Below, in pieces: positions 15,848 through 25,200 of a DNA stretch of 41,652 nucleotides (its first letter is position 1; each line of letters begins with the position of its first letter). The notes under the pieces are model-generated. The model saw only the letters and a list, made by a program, of their open reading frames with translations, did no database searches and was not told the origin of the DNA. Source of the stretch: Bryobacterales bacterium (GTDB lineage: Bacteria; Acidobacteriota; Terriglobia; Bryobacterales; Bryobacteraceae); contig CANIHR010000011.1 in NCBI GenBank assembly GCA_947467185.1, forward strand, positions 1 to 41,652, given 5' to 3'. The position numbers and the translations under genes are program-made.

Positions 15848-18589
15848 ATGCAGGCATTTCAACCTTACGAAGCTTCCATTACGGAAGTGGCAGCGGCTCT
15901 GGGAACTGATCTGACGGTCGGTCTGAGCGGCTCTGTGGCTGCCGAGCGGCTGACCGAGTTCGGTCCCAACGAACTGGAGACGGAAGCGCGGGTCTCCGCG
16001 TGGCGGCGCTTTGTGGCTCAGTTCTCCGATGCCCTGGTGATTCTGCTGATCGTAGCGGCGTTCGTCTCCGCCCTGGTCTGGTTGCTGGAGCGGGAATCGT
16101 TCCTGCCGTACGAAGCGATTGTGATCATTGCGGTGGTGGTCCTGAACGCCCTGATGGGGTTCATTCAGGAGGGTCGCGCCGAGGAGGCGCTGGCGGCTCT
16201 GCGGGCGACTGCTGTCCCCTGGGCCACAGTAATTCGTGATGGGACACAGCAGCGAATTCCGGCTCGCGACCTGGTACCGGGCGACCTCCTCATCATCAGC
16301 GAAGGGGACTCGATTTCGGCGGACGCGCGGCTCACCGAAGTGGTGGAACTGCAGACCACGGAAGCCTCGCTGACAGGCGAAAGCCTGCCCGTCCTGAAGA
16401 CGAAGGAGCCGATTTCCGGCACTCCTGCGATCGCCGAGCGCTTCAATACTGTATTTTCCGGTACAGCTGTCGCGTTCGGCCATGCCGCCGGCATCGTGAC
16501 TCAGACCGGCATGAAAACGGAACTCGGTGCGATTGCCGGGTTGTTGCGGAACACGAAGTCGCAGGCGACCCCGCTCCAGCGCGATCTGGACCGCATTGGG
16601 CGGCAGCTGGGCTACGTCGTGATTGTGATTGCCGTCATCGTGGTGGCGACGCTGGCGATCCTGCATGGTGTTCGCGATCTGGCGGGCTTCGTGCAGATTC
16701 TGATGTTCGGCGTGGCTCTGGCCGTGGCGGCGGCCCCGGAGAGTCTGGCGACCGTGGTGACGACGGTACTGGCGCTCGGCGTACAGAAGATGGCAGGTTG
16801 CGGCGCGATTGTGCGCAAGCTCTCGGCGGTGGAATCGCTGGGCAGTGTCACCGTGATCGCCTCGGATAAGACCGGCACGCTGACGAAGAACGAGATGACG
16901 GTCCGCGTGATTCTGACGGCCAGCGGATCGGTGGTGCCGGAGGGAAATCCGGGCCAGAAGAACGAGCCCTGGAAGAACGAAACGGACCGTCTGCTGCGTG
17001 CCGCGTCGCTCGCGAACAATGCGGCCATTGGCAGCGATGGTGTGGTCCAGGGAGACCCGACCGAAGGGGCGTTGCTGATCGCGGCGGCGACGGCGGGGAT
17101 TGACCATGCGGCACTGCGGATACGGTATCCGCGTCTGGCCGAAGCGCCGTTTTCGTCGGACCGGAAACGGATGAGTACGGTGAACCGTGCGCCTGCCTCG
17201 CCGGAGGACTGCTATGTGTTTACCAAAGGTGCGGCCGGGGCCCTGCTGGACCTGTGCACGCACGAACTGGTGGGGCATGACCACGTTCTGCTGACTCACG
17301 AGCGGCGGACCGCCATTCTACAGGCCAATGAAACGCTGGCTTCTACCGCGTTACGAACTCTGGGTGTGGCGTTCCGAAAGATGGCGGCAGCGCCGGAAGG
17401 AGCGTCGGTCAGCCCGGGGGAACTGGAGCGAGATCTGGTATTTCTGGGGCTGATCGGGATGCTGGATCCTGCCCGTCCGGAAGCTGCGCCCGCGGTAGCG
17501 AAAGCACGGAGTGCCGGGATTCGGCCCGTGCTGATTACCGGGGATCATCCGGCTACCGCGGCGGCGATCGCTCGGGAGACGGGTATTTCGGTTGAAGGTC
17601 GCGTGATTGCGGGGCCGGAGCTGGAGGCGATGTCGGATGCGCAACTGGATGTGGCGGTTCGGGAAGTCTCCGTGTTTGCCCGGGTGACGCCGAGCCATAA
17701 GTTGCGCATCGTCGCGGCGCTACAACGTGGAGGGGCGATTGTGGCGATGACGGGCGACGGTGTGAATGACGCCCCCGCACTGAAGGCCGCCGATATCGGG
17801 ATTGCGATGGGGATTACCGGGACCGACGTGGCGAAGGAAGCGTCGGATCTGGTGCTCACCGATGACAACTTTGCCACCATCGTGGTGGCCGTGGAAGAGG
17901 GGCGCGCGGTATTTGACAACATCCGCAAAACGATCCTCTATTTGCTGTCTTCGAATGCCGGCGAAGTGCTGACGGTGTTCTTTGCCGTGTTGCTGGCAAG
18001 GCCTCTTGGCCTCGATTCGGGGAATGGTTTCACTTTGCCGTTACTGGCGACACAGATCTTGTGGATCAACCTGATTACCGATGGCGCACCCGCTCTGGCA
18101 CTGGGCTTTGATCCTCCGGCGCCGGACCTGATGCGGCGTGCGCCGCGAGCACGGACAGAAGGTGTGATTAACCGGCCGATGTTCGCGGGGATTCTTCTGG
18201 TGGGCGTTGTGATGACGGTGGGGACGCTGGCGGTCTTCCACCATGCGCTGCCCGGTGGCATCCCCTATGCACGCACCATGGCGTTCAATGCTCTGGTGTT
18301 CTACCAGTTGTTTAACGCCTTCAATTCGCGTGCCGGCATGCGCAGTGCGCTGCCGGGGCTGGGTGCCAACTGGCGGCTGTCCGCAGCTGTGGCGCTGTCC
18401 ATCGCACTGCATGCGCTGGTGATCTATGTGCCGATGTTGCAGGTTGCGTTCGGCACGGTAAGTTTGGGGGCCGCCGACTGGGTCCTGACGGTAGTTGTGG
18501 CCAGCAGCGTGTTGTGGCTGGCCGAAGTCGCGAAGTGGGCCGTGCGGAATAGCTACGTGCCAGGCTTTTCGGCCACCCTCAAGATCTGA
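15848..18589 (+). CDS. calcium-type (P2) cation-transporting P-type ATPase
   Basis: ATP-driven cation pump, most like the SERCA/PMCA group. 913 aa. Seen: N-terminal cation-ATPase domain (SITEVAAALGTDL), actuator loop with TGES (about residues 176-179), M4 motif PESLATVVT, phosphorylation site SDKTGTLTKNEM with Asp340, nucleotide domain KGAAGALLDLC, hinge MTGDGVNDAPALKAADIGIA, M6 NLITDGAPALALGF and four C-terminal membrane helices. The ion-site sequence PESL in M4 differs from PEGLP of SERCA, so calcium specificity is inferred only. Start: an in-frame TTG at 15833 falls inside the hairpin; ATG 15848 is preferred. The gene ends in a 37-base convergent overlap with the AI-2E transporter gene. 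Confidence 0.92.
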   Translation: MQAFQPYEASITEVAAALGTDLTVGLSGSVAAERLTEFGPNELETEARVSAWRRFVAQFSDALVILLIVAAFVSALVWLLERESFLPYEAIVIIAVVVLNALMGFIQEGRAEEALAALRATAVPWATVIRDGTQQRIPARDLVPGDLLIISEGDSISADARLTEVVELQTTEASLTGESLPVLKTKEPISGTPAIAERFNTVFSGTAVAFGHAAGIVTQTGMKTELGAIAGLLRNTKSQATPLQRDLDRIGRQLGYVVIVIAVIVVATLAILHGVRDLAGFVQILMFGVALAVAAAPESLATVVTTVLALGVQKMAGCGAIVRKLSAVESLGSVTVIASDKTGTLTKNEMTVRVILTASGSVVPEGNPGQKNEPWKNETDRLLRAASLANNAAIGSDGVVQGDPTEGALLIAAATAGIDHAALRIRYPRLAEAPFSSDRKRMSTVNRAPASPEDCYVFTKGAAGALLDLCTHELVGHDHVLLTHERRTAILQANETLASTALRTLGVAFRKMAAAPEGASVSPGELERDLVFLGLIGMLDPARPEAAPAVAKARSAGIRPVLITGDHPATAAAIARETGISVEGRVIAGPELEAMSDAQLDVAVREVSVFARVTPSHKLRIVAALQRGGAIVAMTGDGVNDAPALKAADIGIAMGITGTDVAKEASDLVLTDDNFATIVVAVEEGRAVFDNIRKTILYLLSSNAGEVLTVFFAVLLARPLGLDSGNGFTLPLLATQILWINLITDGAPALALGFDPPAPDLMRRAPRARTEGVINRPMFAGILLVGVVMTVGTLAVFHHALPGGIPYARTMAFNALVFYQLFNAFNSRAGMRSALPGLGANWRLSAAVALSIALHALVIYVPMLQVAFGTVSLGAADWVLTVVVASSVLWLAEVAKWAVRNSYVPGFSATLKI

Positions 18590-19608
18590 ATTTCCTTCAC
18601 CAGTGCCCCCGCAAGAGAGACGACCAGCGGGCCGACGAGGATACCTAATACGCCGAACGCCCAGGTGCCTCCGATGGCTCCCAGCGCCATCACCAGGGGG
18701 GGCTGTTTGGCCCGCACACCCATCACGAGTGGCCGCAGTACGTTATCGACCGAGCCGACCACAAACGCGCCCCAGAGGGCGAGGAACAGAACCTTCCACC
18801 ACGCCCCGGCAATCGCATAGGCGATCACTACCGGGACCCAGACGAGGGGCGCGCCCAGAACAGGGATGATGGAGCAGACGCCACCGATGGTGCCCCACAG
18901 GGCGGGCGAACGAACTCCGGCCATCCAGAAGCCCAGCGCGACGAATAAGCCCTGGCCGAGCGCAACGGCGATGACTCCGTAGACGGTTGCCGTGACGGAA
19001 TCTTCCACGGTCTGAAAAAGGCTATCGATGACGTGTTTTTCCAGCGGCACAATATCGCTGAGGGTTGCCAGCCACTGTTTGCCGTGCAGGAGAAGAAAGT
19101 AGAGGAAGACAGTGGTGAAGAGGATGCCCAATACCGCTGTTGTGACGCCTCCAACGGCAGTGCCGACGCTGCCGGCCATCCGCCCCGCCACGTTTTGCAG
19201 ACCATTCATGAAGCTGTCGCGGATCGCATCTTTATCGAGGGGGATGCGCGTGGCGAGCACGTCCACAAGCCGGTCTGTTGTACTGGCGACCATGGCGGGC
19301 CAGCCGCCTTCCTGGAGCGACCGGCGGCTTAGTGCGTTGTAGCTGCTTTGCAACTCAGAGCTGATGGTGAAGCCGACGAAAACCAGCAACCCGGCGAGGA
19401 CCAGCATGATGCTGAAGGTAGTCAGGCTGGTGGAGAGCGTGGGGCGTTTCAGGTGCCGGGTCAGCCATTGATTCGCGGGGTGGAGGACGATGGCGAGAAC
19501 GCCGGCGAGGAGGGCGGGTGTGAGGAAGGGCCGTGAAATCTGAAACAACGCCGGCACCAGCAGGGCGAGGAGGAATCCGAGAACGACGAGGGGTCGTTTG
19601 TTCAACAT
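18553..19608 (-). CDS. AI-2E family transporter
   Basis: Polytopic inner-membrane protein of the AI-2 exporter (PerM/TqsA) superfamily, thought to export small signalling molecules or exchange ions. 351 aa with N-terminal helices (PLVVLGFLLALLVPALF; PALLAGVLAIVLHP), a periplasmic/coil section (residues about 75-150) and a C-terminal set of helices including GTIGGVCSIIPVLGAPLVWV and GTWAFGVLGILVGPLVVSL, all characteristic of the family. ATG at 19608 has a strong GGAGG eight bases upstream. It follows the decarboxylase gene by 27 bases on the same strand, so it is probably the export component of that operon (inference). Overlaps the ATPase gene tail-to-tail. Confidence 0.9.
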   Translation of the reverse strand: MLNKRPLVVLGFLLALLVPALFQISRPFLTPALLAGVLAIVLHPANQWLTRHLKRPTLSTSLTTFSIMLVLAGLLVFVGFTISSELQSSYNALSRRSLQEGGWPAMVASTTDRLVDVLATRIPLDKDAIRDSFMNGLQNVAGRMAGSVGTAVGGVTTAVLGILFTTVFLYFLLLHGKQWLATLSDIVPLEKHVIDSLFQTVEDSVTATVYGVIAVALGQGLFVALGFWMAGVRSPALWGTIGGVCSIIPVLGAPLVWVPVVIAYAIAGAWWKVLFLALWGAFVVGSVDNVLRPLVMGVRAKQPPLVMALGAIGGTWAFGVLGILVGPLVVSLAGALVKEIQILRVAEKPGT

Positions 19609-19635
19609 TCGTCGTGCCTCCGCACCTTGAGTCTA

Positions 19636-21054
19636 CTAGAGTGTGGCAGCGAGAACACGCAGGAGCCGGAATGTTTCTTCCACACTCTGCCTGGTGACGG
19701 AGCGGCTGGCGATGCAGGCCCGCAGAACGCGGCGTCCGTTCAGTTGCGTGCCTGAGATCAGGCCGCGGCCATCGCGCATCAGGGCGAGTTCCAGATCGTA
19801 GTTGAGCTGGTCCAGGGTGACGGGGTCGGTCACGCCTGGAGGTACGTAACGGAAGCAGCAGATGCTGAGCTCTGGTTCGCAGGCGAGTTCGAACTCCGGG
19901 GCCTCTTTGATCAGCGACGCGAGGTGATGGGTGAAGTCGAGATGGTCCGCTACCATCGCCGCATAGGCTGCGACTCCGTACTGGCGCAACGCCAGCCAGA
20001 CCTTGAGCGCACGGTCTGTTCGGCTGAGTTCGAAGCCGTACTCGTACTGGTTGTGCTCGGTGCCCATGGCTGCCTGGAGGTAGTGCGGAATCAGGCTGAA
20101 GGTGAGGCGGAGATCGGCCCAGTCGCGGAAGAGAATGCAGCCAGCTTCAAAGGGAGTGTTGAGCCACTTGTGAGGGTCAACGGTGAGGGAATCGGCGCGG
20201 GCGATCCCGGTCATCAGCGCACGTTTTTCGGGAACGAGCGCCGCGAAGGCTCCGTACGCTCCATCCACGTGGAACCAGAGGTTGTTGCGTTGCGCGATAT
20301 CGGCCAAGGCGTTCAGCGGGTCGATGGCTCCGGTCTCCACGGTACCGGCGTTACCGACGACGCAGAAAGGCTTGTGGCCAGCGGTAACGTCAGCCTGGAT
20401 GGCCTGTTCGAGGAGGTCTGTTCGGAGGCGGAAGTGTTTGTCGAGGGGGATTTTGCGCAGCCAGTTCGCGCCGATGCCGAGCATCTCGCAGGATCGCTGG
20501 ATGCAGGAGTGGGTGTGCTCAGAGGTATAGGCGACCAGTTGCGGTTTGCCGTTCAGGCCTTCGGCGCGAACATCCCATCCGGCCTTTCGGACACGGGCTA
20601 CTGAGAGTGCGGCGAGATTGGCCCACGAGCCGCCAGTGGTGACGTAACCGGCGGCGTCGGGTGCGAAGCCCGCCATCTCGCCCAGCCAGCGGACGACGGT
20701 GGTCTCGATGTGGCAACTGGCTGGCTGATTCTTCCACGTGGTCGGGCGCAGCTTGATGGCTGCCACCAGGGCTTCAAAGAGCGCGGGCAGCGGGGAGGAC
20801 GACGTGAGGACGTAGCCCATCGAACCCGGGTGATTGGGATTGCCCGCGGCTGGCAGAATCCGGTCGAGGGCGAGTTGCAGGAGCGCATCCGGCTCCATGC
20901 CCTCCAGGGGCAAAGGCCCGCCAAAGGCCGCTTCCATCGCGTCGCGGGTCTGCGGGGCAGGGAAGACGGGGCGGGGATTTGCGCCGTGGAACTCTTCGAC
21001 GATCTGATCGACAATACGGTAGCCGAGGTCGCGGAGGGTGTCGGGCCTGGTCAT
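19636..21054 (-). CDS. pyridoxal-phosphate-dependent aromatic-L-amino-acid decarboxylase family protein
   Basis: Group II decarboxylase expected to convert an amino acid, probably aromatic, to its amine. 472 aa. Seen: HPGSMGYVLTSSSP (about residues 75-88), TTGGSWANLAAL cofactor-binding segment (139-150), the ring-stacking histidine in SEHTHS (His182), DGAYG with the pyridine-nitrogen Asp264, and DPHKWLN with Schiff-base Lys296. These match the AADC/tyrosine/tryptophan decarboxylase family; the exact substrate cannot be read. Start ATG overlaps the upstream GNAT-cNMP stop in an ATGA (21051-21054), which implies translational coupling. The transporter gene follows after 27 bases. Confidence 0.92.
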   Translation of the reverse strand: MTRPDTLRDLGYRIVDQIVEEFHGANPRPVFPAPQTRDAMEAAFGGPLPLEGMEPDALLQLALDRILPAAGNPNHPGSMGYVLTSSSPLPALFEALVAAIKLRPTTWKNQPASCHIETTVVRWLGEMAGFAPDAAGYVTTGGSWANLAALSVARVRKAGWDVRAEGLNGKPQLVAYTSEHTHSCIQRSCEMLGIGANWLRKIPLDKHFRLRTDLLEQAIQADVTAGHKPFCVVGNAGTVETGAIDPLNALADIAQRNNLWFHVDGAYGAFAALVPEKRALMTGIARADSLTVDPHKWLNTPFEAGCILFRDWADLRLTFSLIPHYLQAAMGTEHNQYEYGFELSRTDRALKVWLALRQYGVAAYAAMVADHLDFTHHLASLIKEAPEFELACEPELSICCFRYVPPGVTDPVTLDQLNYDLELALMRDGRGLISGTQLNGRRVLRACIASRSVTRQSVEETFRLLRVLAATL

Positions 21055-22157
21055 CGGCCTGCCGGGTTAATCAGTCGCAGCGCGAGGGATTTCGAGAGGT
21101 TGAGGAGGAACTTCGCGGCGAGGGCGGCGTTGCCATCCAGCAGACGCTGCAGTGTGCGTTCATCAAGGACCAGGAGGCGGACCCGCTCGCCTTTGGCGTA
21201 GACGTCTGCAGTACGTTTGGTGGCCAGCAGCAGAGCGAATTCGCCGAACAGTTCGCCTTCGCCGATTTGTGCGAGGAGCTTCCCTTCGAGGCGGACTTCG
21301 GCAAGGCCCTCCAGGACCACGTACGCGGAGCGTGTGCCGTGACCTTTGACGACGATTTGCTGGCCATCAATGCAGTCGAGTACCTGGCCGCGGTCGAGGA
21401 AGGCCTTGATTTCCTCTTCGGTGAAGCCTTCAAAGGCTCCGGTGCGCTCGCGCGCCTGGCTGAGCAGGCCGACCGTTTCGGCCCAGGAGGCGCGTTCCAG
21501 GTCCGTGGTGGTGAGCACCGGTGATTGCTCGGGCAGCAGGGCGACGAGGCGTGCCGCTTCGGCCGGATCGTCGATACCCTTCGCGTAGCGGATCATCGGC
21601 GACCGGATGTTTCGCAGATGCGCGACATCGGGGGCGACGTAGACGAGCGGCACCATGACGCCGAAGCCTGGCTGCTCAAAAACGGGCGCGTAGGGCCGGA
21701 AGCCGATGCCCTGGTAGAGGTTCAGCAGATGCGGCTGGCAGTCGCAGAAAATCAGCTTCATACCGGTCGAAAACTGGAATTTCGCGGCTTCCACCATCAG
21801 CTTAAAGGGCAGTTGGGAACTGCGGTACTCCGGGCGCACGAGGAAGCGAATGTTGATCGCCATTTTCGAACGGGGAACAACAGGAAGAAAGCGCGAAATG
21901 TCAAAGCCGTGTTCAAAATGTTCGGGGAAGGGCTGTTCGTCGTTGCCCACCAGAATGCCGATCGTGCCGGCCATCTCGCCATCCACCTGGCCGTGAAAGA
22001 CGTGCGCGGCCTCGATGGCGGCGTCCCGCAGCAGGCCTTTTTCGTGATCGGCATCTTCCCGCATTGTGCCCATTTCGCCACAGAATATTTCGTAGGCGAG
22101 CCGGTAACACTCTTCACGTTGTTGTTCGTTCGCGAGCGAAATTACGATTTCTGCCAT
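21051..22157 (-). CDS. GNAT-type acyltransferase fused to a C-terminal cyclic-nucleotide-binding domain
   Basis: Predicted acyltransferase whose activity may be controlled by cAMP or cGMP. Residues 1 to about 190 look like an acyltransferase of the GNAT/N-acyl amino acid synthase (FeeM-like) fold: LAYEIFCGEMGTM, acidic stretch REDADHEKG, AGTIGILVG, INIRFLVRPEYRSSQL, and LNLYQGIGFRPY near the C-terminal part. Residues from about 243 to 365 form a CRP-like domain with an intact phosphate cassette GELFGEFALLLATKRTADV (Glu306 and Arg315 in the ligand-contact positions). No DNA-binding helix-turn-helix follows. First gene of the operon with the decarboxylase and AI-2E transporter. Acyl donor and acceptor are unknown; FeeM similarity is by motif impression only. 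Divergent from the PSD1 gene (66 bp). Confidence 0.8.
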   Translation of the reverse strand: MAEIVISLANEQQREECYRLAYEIFCGEMGTMREDADHEKGLLRDAAIEAAHVFHGQVDGEMAGTIGILVGNDEQPFPEHFEHGFDISRFLPVVPRSKMAINIRFLVRPEYRSSQLPFKLMVEAAKFQFSTGMKLIFCDCQPHLLNLYQGIGFRPYAPVFEQPGFGVMVPLVYVAPDVAHLRNIRSPMIRYAKGIDDPAEAARLVALLPEQSPVLTTTDLERASWAETVGLLSQARERTGAFEGFTEEEIKAFLDRGQVLDCIDGQQIVVKGHGTRSAYVVLEGLAEVRLEGKLLAQIGEGELFGEFALLLATKRTADVYAKGERVRLLVLDERTLQRLLDGNAALAAKFLLNLSKSLALRLINPAGR

Positions 22158-22223
22158 GCCCTGTCAGGATACAAAAAGCGGCGCTGCGGCACGGGCGTCA
22201 TAATGACTGCTAAGGTGCACCCT

Positions 22224-25200
22224 ATGTCCGTAGCCCGTTTCCTGTTTGCGGCCGTTGCTCTGTCGGCAACTCTCGCTGCTGCCCCGGTGTCGTTTAATCG
22301 CGATATCCGGCCCATCATGTCGGATACCTGCCTCCGCTGCCACGGGCCGGATAAGAGTTCGCGCATGGCGAATTTGCGGCTGGACTTGCGGGAAGAAGCG
22401 ACGAAGGCGCTGCGCAATGGGCGGACTCCGATTGTGCCGGGTGACCCGGACCACAGCGAAATCATCACGCGCATTTTTGCAACCGGAGCGCGCATTATGC
22501 CTCCGGAGTTCGCGCATAAGACCTTGACGGACGCGCAGAAGCAGACGCTGAAGCGATGGGTGGCGGAAGGCGCGGTTTATGAAGGTCACTGGGCGTATCA
22601 GCCGGTAAGGCGGCCGGAGCCTCCGGTATTGGCGGGGAATCCGGTGGATGCTTTTATTGAGGCTCGTCTGGCACGCGAAGGTCTGAAGTTTTCGGCCGAG
22701 GCGGACCGGCGGACTTTGCTGCGGAGGGCGTCGTTTGACCTGACAGGGCTGCCGCCGACTCCGGCTGAAGTTACGGCGTTTCAGAACGACAAGTCGCCCG
22801 ATGCCTGGGTGAAAGTTGTGGATCGTTTGATGGCCTCCTCACACTATGCCGAGAAGCAGGCGATGCACTGGCTGGATGCCGTTCGCTATGCCGATTCGGC
22901 GGGGTTCCACGGCGATAATCTGTGGCCCGCATGGCCGTATCGCGACTACGTTTTGAAGGCCTTCCGGGATAACAAACCGTTTGATCAATTTACGCGCGAG
23001 CAACTCGCCGGGGATCTGATGCCGAATGCGACGGTGGAGCAGAAAATTGCTTCGGCGTACAACCGGATGAATCGCTATTCGGCGGAGGGCGGACTACAGC
23101 CGAAGGAGTATCTCGCGAAGTACGGCGCAGACCGGGTGAGAACTCTCTCGGCGGTGTGGCTTGGCTCCACGATGGGCTGCGCGGAGTGTCACGATCACAA
23201 GTTCGATCCGTTTGCATCGAAGGATTTCTACTCGATGAAGGCGTTCTTTGCGGATATCAAAGAGACGGGGTTGATGCCGGATCGTGGTGCGGATGCGTGG
23301 GGTTCGAAGCTGCTGCTGGCTACGCCGGAACAGCAGCGTCAACTGGACGCGTTGACGGCGAAGGCGGATGCTGCCCGGCGCGAACTGGATGAGAAGGCGA
23401 AGGCCCTGCTGGCGAAGGCACCGAACTATGTGGGGACGGCAGATCGTTCGTGGCACTGGCAGAAGCCTGTGTCTGCGCGCGCCGCCGCTGGTTCGGTACT
23501 GAAGATTTATAACGACGAGATGGTGGAGAGCTCGATCAATGGCTTTGAACGCAAGCGTGGCGACGGCCTGATTGTGGCTTCGGGGCCGATTCCGAGCAAC
23601 GACACTTACACGGTGGAATTACGTCCCGGAGCGGGGAAGTGGACGGCACTGGGCTTAGATCTGCACAGCGACGAAGTCCTGCCGGGCAATGGCCTGGCAC
23701 GCGGTGCGGATCGCTTTGTTCTGACGGAAGTGGATGCGGAGATGAACGGGCGGAAATTGCCGTTTGTGCTGGCGACCGCTAACAAGACCGATGTCCATGT
23801 TGATGCACCAGCGATGGCCGCCATCGACGGTGATCCGTCGACGGGTTGGTCCGAAGGGCACATGCTGGGGCTGCGTTTTGGCAGCACAGTGACGACGGCC
23901 GCTGACTCGGTTATTACGGTTCGTCTGCATCAGGATTCGCCGATTCGACGTGCGGTGATTGGCCGGTTCCGGGTGGCATTGTCGAACGCTGAATATTCAT
24001 GGCCGTATCTGGGCGATTCGGGGAAGCAATCGAAGGCGCGTACAGACGAGAATCAGGCTGTACTCAATGTGGATGTGGAGCATGGCGTTCCCTTCGACGT
24101 GACGGAGGGCTTCAAAGCCGAGCCCGACAAGCGAACCGAGAGACAGCAAAAAGCGATTCTCGATTTCTTCGAATTCACCACGCCCGAACTGCAGCCGTTG
24201 CTGATCGCGGCGGAACAGACCGCCTGGGAGCGGACGCGCTTCTTCTGGTCGATTCCGCGTGTGGTGACGACGGAGACGACCGAACCCGCGATCACGCGCA
24301 TTCTGCCGCGCGCCGACTGGATGAATGAGACGACGGAGATTGTGCAGCCTGCTGTACCTGCGTTCCTCGGTAAGGTGGAAACTGGCGGGCGTCGCGCCAC
24401 GCGTCTGGATCTGGCGAACTGGCTGGTCTCAGCACAGAATCCGCTGACGGCGCGCGCGTATGCCAACCGCACCTGGCGCGAATTCTTCGGTATGGGGATT
24501 ACGAAGTCGCTGGATGATTTGGGGTCGCAGGGGGAAGCGCCGGTGCATCCGGAACTGTTGGACTGGCTGGCTTCGGAGTTCGTACAGCCCAGCTACGATG
24601 CCGCTGGTGCGCACGCCTGGGATATGAAGCATCTGGTTCGGACCATCGTGCTCAGCAAGGCTTATCGGCAGACGTCGATGAGTACGCCGGCGCTCGATGA
24701 GAAGGATCCTGACAATCGCCTGATTGCCCGGCAGAGCCGTTTTCGCGTGGATGCCGAGGTGGTTCACGATACGGCGCTGCAGGTGTCGGGGTTGCTGGTG
24801 GACCAGTTCGGCGGGCCGCCGGTGAAGCCGGTTGCTCCTGCCGGCTATCTGTTCGCGATGAACTTTCCGAAGCGCGATTATTCCGAGAGTCGCGGTGCGG
24901 ATCTGTATCGTCGTGGTGTTTACACCGAATGGCAGCGGACATTCCTGCATCCGGCGTTGCTGAACTTCGATGCGCCGACGCGCGAGGAGTGCGCGGTGAA
25001 TCGCACGAACTCAAATACGCCACTGCAGGCGCTGGATCTGCTGAACGATCCCATCTTTGTGGAGGCGTCCCGTGTGTTTGCGCAGCGGGCGCTGGCGGCG
25101 AATCCGAAGAACCCGATTGACGAGGCGTTCCGTCTGGCGGAAGACCGTTTGCCGACCGCACAGGAACGCCGGATTCTGCTCGGCCTGCATGCGGAAAGTC

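Noticed and set aside
15812-17299. A 495-codon minus-strand open frame
   Set aside because: Antisense to the P-type ATPase including its TGES and DKTGT sites; Arg/His-rich shadow translation.
21525-22223. N-terminal extension of the PSD1 gene
   Set aside because: It is antisense to the GNAT-cNMP gene and precedes a clear signal peptide at 22224.
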